In this document: piece by piece, positions 20,588 through 30,582 of the stretch | Layout of the letters: every line of letters starts with the position of its first letter | Numbering within the stretch: position 1 is the first letter of the stretch | NCBI GenBank assembly: GCA_963754125.1 | Contig: CAVWEX010000014.1 | Span: 1,077,892-1,141,891, forward strand | Source of the DNA: RPQJ01 sp963754125 | GTDB taxonomy: Bacteria; Pseudomonadota; Gammaproteobacteria; Steroidobacterales; Steroidobacteraceae | DNA length: 64,000 bases | Direction: 5' to 3' | The notes under the pieces: generated by a model | What the model was told of the DNA's origin: nothing | Databases searched by the model: none | Seen by the model: the letters and a program-made list of their open reading frames with translations, nothing else | Made by a program: the position numbers and the translations under genes

Positions 20588-21627
20588 TCAAGACCAAGCG
20601 TGGAGGGCGGAACCTCGTCCAGCAGTTCGAGAATGCGGCCGCCGCCCCGGGCGACGCAGGTGAGCGGTTCGTCGGCCACCACGACGGGCAGGCCGGTTTC
20701 TTCCATCAGGAGCTTGTCGATGTGCCGGAGCAGCGCGCCGCCGCCCGTGAGCACGATGCCGCGCTCGGCCACGTCGGCGCCGAGTTCGGGCGGCGTCTGT
20801 TCCAGCGCCTGCTTCACGGCCTGGACGATGCCCTGCAGCGGCTCCTGGAGCGCCTCCAGGATCTCGTTGCTGTTCAGGCTGAAGCTGCGGGGCACGCCCT
20901 CGGAGAGGTTGCGGCCCTTGACCGAGATCTCCTTGACCTCGTCGCCGGGGAAGGCGGAGCCGATTTCCTTCTTGATGCGCTCGGCCGTGGACTCGCCGAT
21001 CAGGATGCCGTAGTTCCGGCGCACGTAGTTGATGATGGCCTCGTCGAACTTGTCGCCGCCGATGCGGGCCGACGCGGCATAGACGATGCCGTTCAGGGAG
21101 ATCACCGCCACTTCGGACGTGCCGCCGCCGATGTCGAGCACCATGGAGCCCCGGGCCTCGTGCACCGGCATGCCGGCGCCGACGGCCGCCGCCATGGGCT
21201 CCTCGACCAGCCAGACCTTGCGGGCGCCGGCGCCCTCGGCGGACTCGCGGATGGCGCGGCGCTCCACCTGGGTGGAGCCGTAGGGCACGCAGACGATCAC
21301 CCGGGGGCTGGGCCGGAAATAGCGGCCCGGCAGCGCCTTGCGGATGAAGTGCTGGAGCATCTTCTCCGTGACGGTGAAGTCGGCGATGACGCCGTCCTTG
21401 AGCGGGCGGATGGCCGTGATGTTGCCGGGCGTGCGGCCCAGCATGTTCTTGGCCTGCAGGCCCACGGCCTCCACGATCTTGCCGCCCCGGCCGGGCTCCT
21501 CGCGGATGGCCACCACGGAGGGCTCGTCGAGCACGATGCCCTGGCCCGCCAGGTAGATCAGCGTGTTCGCCGTACCCAGGTCAATGGAGAGATCGTGGGA
21601 AAAGTATCCCAGAAGCCGTTTCAGCAT
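20584..21627 (-). CDS. mreB: Rod shape-determining actin homologue MreB
   Basis: Cytoplasmic actin-like filament protein that positions lateral wall synthesis. Intact, 347 residues. Phosphate 1 motif SIDLGTANTLIY (near residue 14), phosphate 2 VLDIGGGTSEVAVISL (near 164), adenosine motif GIVLTGGGALLRHID (near 286). The N-terminal MLKRLLGYFSHDL is the amphipathic membrane-binding helix. The stop TAG is provided by the REP. First gene of the wall-elongation block. Confidence 0.98.
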   Translation of the reverse strand: MLKRLLGYFSHDLSIDLGTANTLIYLAGQGIVLDEPSVVAIREEPGRGGKIVEAVGLQAKNMLGRTPGNITAIRPLKDGVIADFTVTEKMLQHFIRKALPGRYFRPSPRVIVCVPYGSTQVERRAIRESAEGAGARKVWLVEEPMAAAVGAGMPVHEARGSMVLDIGGGTSEVAVISLNGIVYAASARIGGDKFDEAIINYVRRNYGILIGESTAERIKKEIGSAFPGDEVKEISVKGRNLSEGVPRSFSLNSNEILEALQEPLQGIVQAVKQALEQTPPELGADVAERGIVLTGGGALLRHIDKLLMEETGLPVVVADEPLTCVARGGGRILELLDEVPPSTLGLE

Positions 21628-21693
21628 GGCTGTTTCAGCATGGCTTATTCATGAATGGCCGCGCCCGCGAGAAGTGCCCCGTAGAAGCGCGGT

Positions 21694-21722
21694 AGCCTAG
21701 CAACGGGGGTCAGATTCCACAA
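21694..21722 (-). promoter_or_regulatory. Possible sigma-70 promoter of mreB
   Basis: On the minus strand TTGTGG and TAGGCT are separated by 17 bases, about 70 bases upstream of the mreB start, in the 203-base gap between the divergent mreB and gatC genes. GGGGTCAGATTCCAC on the plus strand overlaps it and resembles known short interspersed motifs. No clear promoter for gatC was found. Confidence 0.4.
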
Positions 21723-21830
21723 CAGCGGTGTATGATTCCGGCCGCGGAAAAACCGCGCCCTGACTCACACTTTCACGGGTTGTTCAGGCCACCGCATCGC
21801 TGCTCAAGAAGTGCTCGAGCCAAGCACGTC

Positions 21831-22119
21831 ATGAAGCTCACCCGCCAGAACGTCGAGCACATCGCTCACCTTGCCCGCCTCGAGATCGGGCCCGACGAGC
21901 TCGATGGCGTGGTCGAGAAGCTCGGCCGGATCGTCAGCTTCGTGGACCAGCTCCAGTCGGCCGACACCAGCGCGGTGCTGCCCATGGCGCACCCCATGGA
22001 CATGAGCCAGCGCCTGCGGCCCGACGAGGTCACCGAAACCGACCACCGGGACCTCTACCAGCAGAACAGCGAGGCCGTCGAGGACGGCCTGTACACCGTC
22101 CCCCGGGTACATGGAGTAG
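21831..22119 (+). CDS. gatC: Asp-tRNA(Asn)/Glu-tRNA(Gln) amidotransferase subunit C (frameshifted at last codons)
   Basis: Small belt subunit that holds GatA and GatB together. Typical text is VEHIAHLARLEIGPDELD, ELDGVVEKLGRIVSFVDQL, ending DGLYTVPRV. An extra base in CCCCCGGG (22100-22107) moves the frame; without it the protein ends VPRVME, the usual GatC ending, at the TAG of the REP (22117-22119). 95 residues. Divergent from mreB, first of gatCAB. Confidence 0.9.
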
Positions 22120-22140
22120 GAGCGCCTTCAGGCGCGATCC
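22116..22140. repeat. Single REP arm between gatC and gatA
   Basis: GTAGGAGCGCCTTCAGGCGC followed by GATCC, without a matching right arm before gatA starts at 22152. Its TAG is the likely gatC stop. Confidence 0.8.
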
Positions 22141-22151
22141 CCGGTCCGCAC

Positions 22152-23614
22152 ATGCCTCCACTGCCCGCACGCCCCACCATCGCCCAGCTGTCCGCGGCCC
22201 TGCGAGGCCCGCCAGGTCAGCAGCCGCGAGCTGACGGCCGCGGCCCTCGCCCGCATCGGCGCCGCCGACGAGGCGCTGAACAGCTTCATCACCGTGATTC
22301 CCGAGCTGGCCCTGGCCGCCGCCGACCAGGCCGACGCCCGGCTCGCCCGGGGCGAGGGCGGGCCGCTCACCGGCATCCCCTTCGCGCACAAGGACATCTT
22401 CTGCACGGCGGGCGTCCGCACGACCTGCGGGTCGAAGATGCTGGCGAACTTCGTCTCGCCCTACGACGCCACGGCGGTGCGAGCGGCTCGCCGCGGCCGG
22501 CATCGTCACGGTCGGCAAGACGAACATGGACGAGTTCGCCATGGGCTCGTCCAACGAGACCAGCTGGTTCGGCCCCGTGCGCAATCCCTGGGACCTGGAG
22601 CGCTCGCCGGGCGGCTCGTCCGGCGGGTCCGCCGCCGCGGTGGCTGCCGGGCTCGTGCCCGCGGCCACGGGCACCGACACGGGCGGCTCGATCCGCCAGC
22701 CCGCCGCGCTGGTCGGCATCACGGGCTTCAAGCCCACCTACGGGCGCGTGTCCCGCTACGGGATGATCGCCTTCGCCTCCAGCCTGGACCAGGCGGGGGT
22801 GCTGACCCTCACGGCCGAGGACGCCGCGCTGCTGACCGGCGCCATGGCCGGCTTCGATCCGCGGGACTCCACCAGCGCCGACCTGCCGGTGCCGGACTAC
22901 GCCGCCACCCTGGGCGCGCCGCTCCAGGGCCGGCGCATCGGGGTGCCGAAGGAATTCTTCGATGCGGGGCTCGAGCCCGAGTCCGCCGCCGCCATCCGGG
23001 AGGCGCTGAAGGTCTACGAGCGCCTGGGCGCCACGCTGGTCGAGCTGTCGCTGCCGAGCCTCGCGCTGTCCGTGCCCACCTACTACATCGTCGCGCCGGC
23101 CGAGTGCTCGTCCAACCTGTCGCGCTTCGACGGGGTGCGCTTCGGCCACCGCCACGCCGGCGCCACGACGCTCGAGGAGCTGTACAAGAAGTCCCGCGGC
23201 GAAGGCTTCGGCGCCGAGGTGAAGCGCCGCATCCTGACCGGCACCTACGTGCTGTCGGCGGGCTACTACGACGCCTACTACCTGAAGGCCCAGAAGGCGC
23301 GGCGCCTGATCGCCGACGACTTCCGCCGCTGCTTCGCGGACGTGGACATCATCGCCGGACCCACCGCCCCGACGCCCGCGTTCCGCCTCGGCGAGAAGGT
23401 GGACGATCCGGTGCAGATGTACCTGAACGACATCTACACGATCCCGGTGAACCTGGCCGGCCTGCCGGGCATGTCGGTGCCCTGCGGCTTCTCGGGCGGC
23501 CTGCCCGTGGGCCTGCAGCTGATCGGGCCCCACTTCGGCGAGGCGGCGCTGTTCAACTTCGCCCACGTCTTCCAGCGCGAGACGGACTGGCACACGAAGA
23601 TGCGCCGCCCGTAG
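22152..23614 (+). CDS. gatA: Asp-tRNA(Asn)/Glu-tRNA(Gln) amidotransferase subunit A (frameshifted)
   Basis: Amidase that releases ammonia from glutamine for GatB. It has the Ser-cisSer-Lys triad of the amidase signature family: Lys in IPFAHKDIFCTAG (near residue 75), and the serines in RSPGGSSGGSAAAVAAG and GTDTGGSIRQPAAL (near 150-180). C-terminal IYTIPVNLAGLPGMSVPCGF is typical. Extra bases near 22203 (CCTCGAGG read as CCTGCGAGG) and 22480 (GGTCGAGC read as GGTGCGAGC). About 486 residues. The stop TAG is in the REP at 23611. Confidence 0.96.
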
Positions 23615-23665
23615 GAGCGGCTTCAGGCGCGACCCGGCATCGATCGCGCCTAAAGGCGCTCCTAC
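23611..23665. repeat. REP palindrome between gatA and gatB
   Basis: Arms GTAGGAGCGGCTTCAGGCGC and GCGCCTAAAGGCGCTCCTAC around a short loop. Provides the gatA stop. It lies inside the gatCAB operon, 13 bases before the gatB start. Confidence 0.9.
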
Positions 23666-23678
23666 AGGCGCCCGCAGC

Positions 23679-25106
23679 ATGACCTGGGAAGTCGTCATCG
23701 GCCTCGAGATCCACGCGCAGCTCGCCACGCGCAGCAAGATCTTCTCCGGCTCCGCCACGGCCTACGGCGCGCCGCCCAACACCCAGGCCAGCCTCGTGGA
23801 CCTGGGCTACCCGGGCGTGCTGCCGGTGCTGAACGCCGAGGCGGTGCGCATGGCGGCGCCGCTTCGGCCTGGCCATCGGCGCCACGGTGGCGCCCCGGTC
23901 GGTCTTCGCCCGCAAGAACTACTTCTACCCGGACCTGCCCAAGGGCTACCAGATCAGCCAGTACGAGCTGCCGATCGTCCACGACGGCAGCGTCACCATC
24001 CCGCTCGAGGACGGCGGCACGAAATCCGTCCACGTGATCCGCGCGCACCTGGAGGAGGACGCCGGCAAGTCCCTCCACGAGAACTTCACCGGGCCTGTCC
24101 GGCATCGACCTGAACCGGGCCGGCACGCCGCTGCTCGAGATCGTGTCGGCGCCGGACCTGCGCTCGGCGAAGGAAGCGGTGGCCTACATGAAGAAGGTGC
24201 ACCAGCTGGTGCGCTACCTGGGCATCTGCGACGGCAACATGCAGGAAGGCTCCTTCCGCTGCGACGCCAACGTGTCGGTGCGCCGGGCCGGCACGGACAA
24301 GCTCGGCACCCGCACCGAGTCGAAGAACCTCAATTCCTTCCGTTTCCTCGAGCGCGCCATCCTCTTCGAGGTGGAGCGGCAGATCGAGGTGCTGGAGGGC
24401 GGCGGCACCGTCGTCCAGGAGACCCGCCTCTACGACCCGGACCGGGACGAGACCCGCCCGATGCGGAGCAAGGAGGAGGCCAACGACTACCGGTACTTCC
24501 CGGACCCGGACCTGCTGCCCGTGGAGCTGGACGAGGCATTCATCAGCGAGGTCCGGCGGACGCTGCCGGAGCTGCCCGACGCGAAGCGCGAGCGCTGGGT
24601 GCGGGACTTCGGCCTGAAGCCGGACGCCGCCGACGTGCTGGCCGCGGATCCCGACGTGGCGGCGCTGTTCGACGCCCTGGCCCGGGAGTCGGGCCAGCCG
24701 GTGGCGGCCGCCAACACGCTGCAGAGCCAGCTGTTCAGCCTGTTCGGCGCCGGAGCGGACGCCGGCCGGCGTCAACGTGGCGGCCACCGCCGCGGTGCTG
24801 CGCATGGCCGCGGAGGGCGTCATCGCCCGCAGCAGCGCCAAGGAGCTGATCGAGGAGTTCGCCTTCGCCACCGCGGCGCCGCCGATGGAGCAGCTGGTGA
24901 AGGAGCGCGGCTTGATGCAGATCAGTGACAGCGGCGCGCTCGAGGCTATCGTCGACCAGGTGCTGGCGGCGAACCCGGCCCAGGTGGAGCAGTACCGGGC
25001 CGGCCAGACGAAGGTGCTGGGCTTCCTCGTCGGCCAGATCATGAAGTCCAGCGGCGGCAAGGCGAATCCGGCGCAGGTCAACGAACTGCTGAAGAAGAAA
25101 TTGTAG
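23679..25106 (+). CDS. gatB: Asp-tRNA(Asn)/Glu-tRNA(Gln) amidotransferase subunit B (frameshifted)
   Basis: Kinase-transamidase subunit that activates mischarged Glu-tRNA(Gln) or Asp-tRNA(Asn) and adds the amide. Motifs are WEVVIGLEIHAQLATRSKIF, NYFYPDLPKGYQISQYELP, GSFRCDANVSVRRAG, KNLNSFRFLERAI, and the C-terminal YqeY-like tail (VLGFLVGQIMKSSGGKANP). Extra bases near 23860, 24093 and 24767. About 475 residues. The stop TAG is in the REP at 25103. Confidence 0.96.
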
Positions 25107-25156
25107 GAGCGCCTTCAGGCGCGACCGATAGCGGTCGCGCCTGAAGGCGCTCCTAC
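25103..25156. repeat. REP palindrome after gatB
   Basis: Arms GTAGGAGCGCCTTCAGGCGC and GCGCCTGAAGGCGCTCCTAC, perfect complements around about 13 bases. Supplies the gatB stop; probable terminator, since the next gene is functionally unrelated. Confidence 0.92.
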
Positions 25157-25168
25157 GGGGAAGAATCG

Positions 25169-26377
25169 ATGGCGAAGACACTCGGCTGGCTGATTGCCCT
25201 GCTCTACACGGTGCAGGCGCGCCCTCGGCGTGCGCATGCCCCGCACCGAGAAGACCTCGCTGCTCCGGGAGGAGCTGCGCAGCTGGCACTACCTGATCGG
25301 GCTCATCCTCTTCGTGCTGCTGCTCTGGCGGCTCTGGTGCTGGTACCGGGACCGCCCGGCGCCGCGGCACCCGGGCCTGACGCCCGCCGGCCAGGCCTGG
25401 ACGTCCCAGCTCGCGCTGGCGAGCTACCTGGTGCTGGCGGTGATGCCGGTTCTCGGCATCAGCCAGGCCTGGACCGAGGGCCTCACGGTCCGGCTCGGGC
25501 CATTCGCTCACGCTGCCGGCCCTGGTGCCCGGAGAACCACACGGGCTGGATGTTCTTCGGCTACTTCCACTCGGCGCTCGGCTTCTCGTTCACGCTGCTG
25601 ACGCTCGCCGCCATCGTCACGGGCGTCTGGCTCTGGCTGCGGCGCGGGCGTCGGCCTGCTGGCGGCCTTCCCGCCCGGCTTCGGCGCGCAGGTCTTCGCG
25701 ACGCTGGTCGATCACCGTGTACGCGTTCTCGACCTTCAAGTCGCCCGAACCCGGCGTCACCGCGCGTCGGCACGCTGCTCGGTCGTCACGGCGCTGATCT
25801 GGGGCCTCGGCGCCTGGCTGAAGGGCCGTCGCCGGCCGGCCGACTCCGCCGGCGTGCCGGGCCTGCTCGCGCGCGGCGGTCGCCGCCGTGACGGTCCTGG
25901 CCTTCGTGGCGCTCGGCGCGCTGTGGCCCCTACCAGATGTTCCGCGTGACGCCCTGGCCCATGGGCGAAGTGGTGGAGGCCGCGGCGGACGTGACCTCCC
26001 ACGCGGCGCCGGTGATGCAGGTCACCGTGACGCCGGAGACGCCCTTCGAGAAGCAGGTGAAGGACGAGACCTACAAGTGGTGCCGCTTCTGCCACACGGT
26101 GGAGAAGGGCGGCAAGCACCTGGTGGGGCCGAACCTCTACGCCATCTTCGGCCAGCGGGCCGGCACCGTGCCCAACTACTACTACTCGACGGCCCTGGCC
26201 GAGGCCGGCCGGAACGGCCTCGTGTGGGACGACGCGGCGCTGGACAAGTTCCTGGCGGGTCCCGACCAGTTCATTCCCGGCACGAAGATGATCATCTCGA
26301 GCGGCCCGGTGAAGACGCCGGAAGAGCGGGCCGCCATCATCAACATCCTGAAGCGGGAGACGATGCCGGCGCCGTAG
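25169..26377 (+). CDS. Cytochrome b561-like membrane domain fused to class I cytochrome c (frameshifted)
   Basis: Membrane electron carrier of two parts. Residues about 35-230 form a four-helix b561-type domain with likely heme-b histidines in LRSWHYLIGLILFVLLLW and FFGYFHSALGFSFTLLTL, and the b561 phrase LPALVPENHTG. After a fourth hydrophobic segment comes a periplasmic class I cytochrome c: heme motif CRFCH in ETYKWCRFCHTVEKGGKHL, GPNLYAIFGQRAG, and the axial-methionine loop FIPGTKMIIS. Extra bases near 25220, 25505, 25650, 25705, 25770, 25875 and 25930 interrupt the membrane half. Joining the halves into one gene depends on those corrections, but no start or stop fits between them. The partner redox enzyme is unknown. 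The stop TAG lies in the REP. Confidence 0.75.
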
Positions 26378-26400
26378 GAGCGGCTTCAGGCGCGACCGGC
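26374..26400. repeat. Single REP arm after the cytochrome gene
   Basis: GTAGGAGCGGCTTCAGGCGC followed by GACCGG; no facing arm before the kdp leader. Its TAG stops the cytochrome gene. Confidence 0.8.
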
Positions 26401-26439
26401 CGGATTTCCTAACAGCCGTCCTTACGCGCCGTTCCCTAG

Positions 26440-26468
26440 CCTCTGCTCCGCTGCCATTCTGGCAGAGG
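26440..26468 (+). promoter_or_regulatory. Alternative hairpins in the kdp leader covering the first ribosome-binding site
   Basis: Two stem-loops compete for the same bases. CCTCTGC (26440-26446) pairs with GCAGAGG (26462-26468), or CTGCCA (26451-26456) pairs with TGGCAG (26460-26465). GAGGAG (26465-26470), the Shine-Dalgarno of the small gene starting at 26480, is partly inside the longer stem. A KdpE-like operator was not recognised. Confidence 0.4.
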
Positions 26469-26479
26469 AGTGACGGACA

Positions 26480-26593
26480 GTGGAACTGACAGTCATTCTC
26501 GTCACCCTGGCGCTGGTCGCCACGACCTGGGCGCTGGGGCGCCTGGTCAGCCGCCTGCAGGCCACGGATCGGGATCCGGAGCGGCACTCATGA
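26480..26593 (+). CDS. Putative small membrane protein upstream of kdpF
   Basis: A 37-codon reading frame beginning GTG at 26480, 9 bases after GAGGAG, and ending at a TGA that overlaps the kdpF ATG as ATGA. The peptide begins MELTVILVTLALVATTWALG, one clear membrane helix, then a charged tail (RLVSRLQATDRDPERHS). The spacing, ribosome-binding site and overlap match those of the other kdp genes and suggest coupled translation. I do not recognise the family. It could be an extra small subunit like KdpF or a leader peptide controlling kdpFABC. Confidence 0.55.
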   Translation: MELTVILVTLALVATTWALGRLVSRLQATDRDPERHS

Positions 26594-26682
26594 GCGCCGT
26601 CGACGTCATCGGGCTCGTGCTGGCCGTGGCGCTCGGCGTCTACCTGGTCGTGGCCCTGCTCTACCCGGAGCGCTTCCAATGA
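26590..26682 (+). CDS. kdpF: Potassium-transporting ATPase small subunit KdpF
   Basis: 30-residue single-helix peptide that stabilises the Kdp complex in the membrane. Reads DVIGLVLAVALGVYLVVALL, ending YPERFQ, the standard KdpF ending. Start ATG at 26590, stop TGA overlapping the kdpA ATG at 26679. Intact. Confidence 0.92.
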   Translation: MSAVDVIGLVLAVALGVYLVVALLYPERFQ

Positions 26683-28423
26683 CCGCCCAGGGACTGTTGC
26701 AGATCGCGCTCTACGTCGCCGTGCTGGTGCTGCTGGCAAAGCCGCTCGGCGCCTTCATGGCCAACGTCTATGAGGGCAAGCGCACCTTCCTCTCGCCACT
26801 GCTGGGCCCCGTGGAGCGGGGCATCTACCGGCTGGCCGGCGTGCAGGCCGACGCCGAGACGGGCTGGAAGCGCTACGCGGTGGCGGCCCTGCTGGTCAAC
26901 CTGGTGGGCTTTCTGGTCGTCTACGCCCTCCAGCGTGCCCAGGGCGTTCTGCCACTGAATCCCCAGGGCTTCGGCCGCCGTGACGCCGGACTCGGCGTTC
27001 AACACCGCCGTGAGCTTTGCCACCAACACCAACTGGCAGGGCTACGTGCGGCGAGACCACGATGAGCTATCTCACCCAGATGCTCGGCCTCGCCGTGCAG
27101 AACTTCCTGTCGGCGGCGACCGGCATGGCGGTGCTGGTCGCCCTGATCCGGGGCTTCGTCCGGCGCGAGGCGCAGCACATCGGCAACTTCTGGGTGGATT
27201 TCACCCGCAGCACGCTCTACGTGCTGCTGCCGCTGTCGGCGCTGCTGGCCGTGGTCCTCGTGTCCCAGGGCGTCGTGCAGAGCTTCGAGCCCTACCAGTC
27301 CGTCGACCCTCGTGGAACCGATCGCCGGGGAGACGCCCGTGACCGAGCAGGTCGTGCCGCTCGGTCCGGCCGCCAGCCAGGTGGCCATCAAGCAGCTGGG
27401 CACCAACGGCGGCGGCTTCTTCAACGTCAACTCGGCGCACCCGCTCGAGAACCCGACGCCGCTCTCGAATTTCCTGGAGGTGCTCGCCATCCTGCTGATC
27501 CCGGCGGCGCTCTGCTACACCTTCGGCCGCATGGTTGGCGACACCCGGCAGGGCTGGGCGGTGCTGGCGGCGATGCTGGTCATCTTCGTGCCGCTGACGC
27601 TCGGCGTGACGGCCGCGGAGCAGGCCGGCAATCCCCGCTTCGACGCCCTGGGCATCGATCAGGTCGCGTCGGAGCTCGCAGCCGGGCGGCAACATGGAGG
27701 GCAAGGAGACCCGCTTCGGCATCGCCAACTCGACGCTGTGGGCCGCCGCCACGACGGCCGCCTCCAATGGCTCCGTGAACTCCATGCACGGTTCCTTCAC
27801 GCCCGCTCGGCGGCCTGGTTCCGCTGTGGCTCATGCAGCTCGGCGAGGTCGTCTTCGGCGGCGTCGGCAGCGGCCTCTACGGCATGCTCATGTTCGCCCT
27901 CGTCGCCGTCTTCATCGCCGGGCTGATGGTCGGGCGCACGCCCGAGTACCTGGGCAAGAAGATCGAGGCCTACGAGGTGAAGATGGCCGTGATCGTGCTC
28001 CTCGTGCCGTGCCTCGTGGTGCTGGTCGGCACGGCCGTGGCCAGCGTGCTGCCGGTGGCGACCGCCAGCGTCGGCAACCCGGGGCCCCACGGCTTCTCCG
28101 AGATCCTGTACGCCTTCTCCTCCGCGGGCAACAACAACGGCAGCGCCTTCGCCAGCATCTCCGCCAACACGCCCTTCTACAACCTCGCGCTCGGCATCGC
28201 GATGTGGGTCTCGCGCTACTGGCTGATGATCCCGGTGCTGGCCATCGCCGGCAGCCTGGCCGCCAAGCGCGCGACGGCCGTCACCGCCGGCACCCTGCCG
28301 ACGCACACGCCGCTGTTCGTCACGTTGCTGGTCGGTGTCGTGCTGCTGATCGGCGCGCTGACCTTCCTGCCCGCCCTGGCGCTCGGGCCCATCGTCGAGC
28401 ACCTGCAACTCATCGGGAACTGA
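26679..28423 (+). CDS. kdpA: Potassium-transporting ATPase subunit A (frameshifted)
   Basis: Potassium-selective channel-like subunit of the high-affinity K+ pump, built from four M1-P-M2 repeats. Selectivity-filter stretches are seen at NTAVSFATNTNWQGY, IKQLGTNGGGFFNVNSAHP, STLWAAATTAASNGSVNSMH and FSSAGNNNGSAFASIS. Ends ALGPIVEHLQLIGN. Extra bases near 26971, 27049, 27309, 27684 and 27810; each moves the frame by +1. Corrected length is about 579 residues. Confidence 0.96.
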
Positions 28424-28428
28424 AAACC

Positions 28429-30550
28429 ATGACCGCTGCGAATCCCACCGACCAATCCGCCGGGCCTGCCGGGCGTCCCGCCCCACCGGGCCACGCTGCT
28501 GACCGGCCCGATCGTCCGGGCCGGCATCCTGGATGCGTTCCGCAAGCTCGATCCCCGCGTCCAGGTCCGCAATCCGGTGATGTTCGTCGTCTTCGTCGGC
28601 AGCATCGTCACCACGGTCCTCGGGCTGGGCGCGCTGACCGGCAGCCTCGCCGGATGCCGGCCATCCCGCCTTCGTCCTGGCGATCGCCGCCTGGCTCTGG
28701 CTCACCGTCCTGTTCGCCAACTTTGCCGAGGCGGTGGCCGAGGGCCGCGGCAAGGCCCAGGCGGCGTCGCTCCGGGCCATGCGCAAGGAAGTCCAGGCCA
28801 AGAAGCTGCGCAGCGCCGAGCGCAGCGCCACCTTCGAGCTGGTGGCCGCGAGCAGCCTGCGCAAGGGCGATTTCGTGCTCGTCGACGCGAAGGACATCAT
28901 CCCGGCCGACGGCGAGGTGGTCGTCGGCGTGGCGTCGGTGAACGAAAGCGCCGTCACGGGCGAGTCGGCGCCGGTGCTCCGGGAGTCGGGCAGCGACTTC
29001 TCCTCCGTGACCGGCGGCACGCGGGTGCTGTCGGACTGGCTCGTGGTCCGCGTCACCAGCAATCCGGGCGAGGGCTTCCTCGACCGCATGATTGCCATGG
29101 TCGAGGGTGCGAAGCGCACGAAGACGCCGAACGAGATCGCGCTGTCGATCCTGCTGTCGATGCTGACGCTGGTCTTCCTGCTGGCCACGGCCACGCTGGC
29201 GCCGTTCTCGTCCTACGCGGTGACGAGCTCGGGCCAGGGATCCGTCGTGACCCTCACGGTGCTCGTCGCGCTGCTGGTGTGCCTGATCCCCACGACCATC
29301 GGCGGCCTGCTGTCCGCCATCGGCATCGCCGGCATGGACCGCATGGTGCAGGCCAATGTCATCGCCACGTCGGGGCGCGCCGTCGAGGCCGCCGGCGACG
29401 TGGACGTGCTGCTGCTGGACAAGACCGGCACCATCACGCTGGGCGACCGGCAGGCTGCGGCGTTTCACGCGGCGCCCGGCGTGAAGGCCGAGGACCTGGC
29501 CGATGCGGCCCAGCTGGCGTCCCTCGCCGACGAGACGCCCGAGGGCCGCTCGATCGTCGTGCTGGCCAAGAAGCTCTTCCAGCTGCGCGGCAGGGACCTG
29601 GGCGCCCTCACCCACACCTTCTACAAGTTCTCGGCCCAGACCCGCATGAGCGGCGTCGATCTCGACGGCCGCCGGGTGCGCAAGGGCGCCGCCGAGGCCG
29701 TCCGCCAGTTCGTGCTTGCCGAGGGCGGCGTCTGGCCCACGCCCGTGTCCGACATCGTGGAGTCGCGTGGCCCGCGAGGGCGCAACGCCGCTCGTCGTCG
29801 CCGACGGCCGCCGGGTGCTCGGCGTCGTCGAGCTGCGGGACATCGTCAAGGGCGGCATTCGCGAGCGCTTCGCGGAGCTGCGGCAGATGGGCATCAAGAC
29901 CATCATGGTGACGGGCGACAACCGGCTGACGGCCGCCGCCATCGCCGCCGAGGCCGGGCGTGGACGATTTCCTCGCCGAGGCCACGCCGGAGGCCAAGCT
30001 GGCGCTGATCCGCAAGCAGCAGGCCGAGGGCCACCTCGTCGCCATGTGCGGCGACGGCACGAACGACGCGCCGGCGCTCGCCCAGGCGGACGTGGCGGTC
30101 GCCATGAACTCGGGCACCCAGGCCGCCAAGGAAGCCGGCAACATGGTGGATCTCGATTCGAACCCGACGAAGCTGATCGAGATCGTGGACGTCGGCAAGC
30201 AGATGCTGGTGACCCGGGGCGCGCTGACGACCTTCTCGATCGCCAACGACGTGGCCAAGTACTTCGCGATCATTCCCGCCGCGTTCGCGACGACCTATCC
30301 GGTGCTGAACAGCCTGAACGTCATGGGCCTGACCAGCCCCGAGAGCGCGATCCTGTCGGCGGTGATCTTCAACGCCCTGGTCATCGTCGTGCTGGTGCCG
30401 CTGGCCCTGCGGGGCGTTCGGTCCCGGGCGGCGTCCGCCGTGCACCTGCTCCGGCGGAACCTGCTGGTCTATGGCCTCGGCGGCCTCGTGGTACCGTTCG
30501 TCGGCATCAAGCTGATCGACGTGCTGCTGACCGTGACGGGGCTTGCCTGA
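28429..30550 (+). CDS. kdpB: Potassium-transporting ATPase ATP-binding subunit B (frameshifted)
   Basis: P-type ATPase subunit that energises K+ uptake. Visible are the actuator motif ESAVTGESAPV, the phosphorylation site LLLDKTGTITLG (near residue 325), nucleotide-domain KFSAQTRMSG and KGAAEAVRQF, and the hinge MVTGDNRLTAAAIA and CGDGTNDAPALAQADVAVAM. Extra bases near 28470, 28655, 29770 and 29960. About 705 residues. Begins six bases after kdpA. Confidence 0.97.
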
Positions 30551-30582
30551 GTTCCGGGCGGTAGGAACTGAGGAGTATCCAG

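Noticed and set aside
26401..26479. KdpE operator or -35/-10 promoter for kdp
   Set aside because: No AT-rich operator or hexamer pair of acceptable match and spacing was found in the leader.
26470..26682. 70-codon frame that includes kdpF in its second half
   Set aside because: The N-terminal half (His/Gly-rich) has no hydrophobic character, and the kdpF ATG at 26590 with a coupled upstream gene explains the region better.
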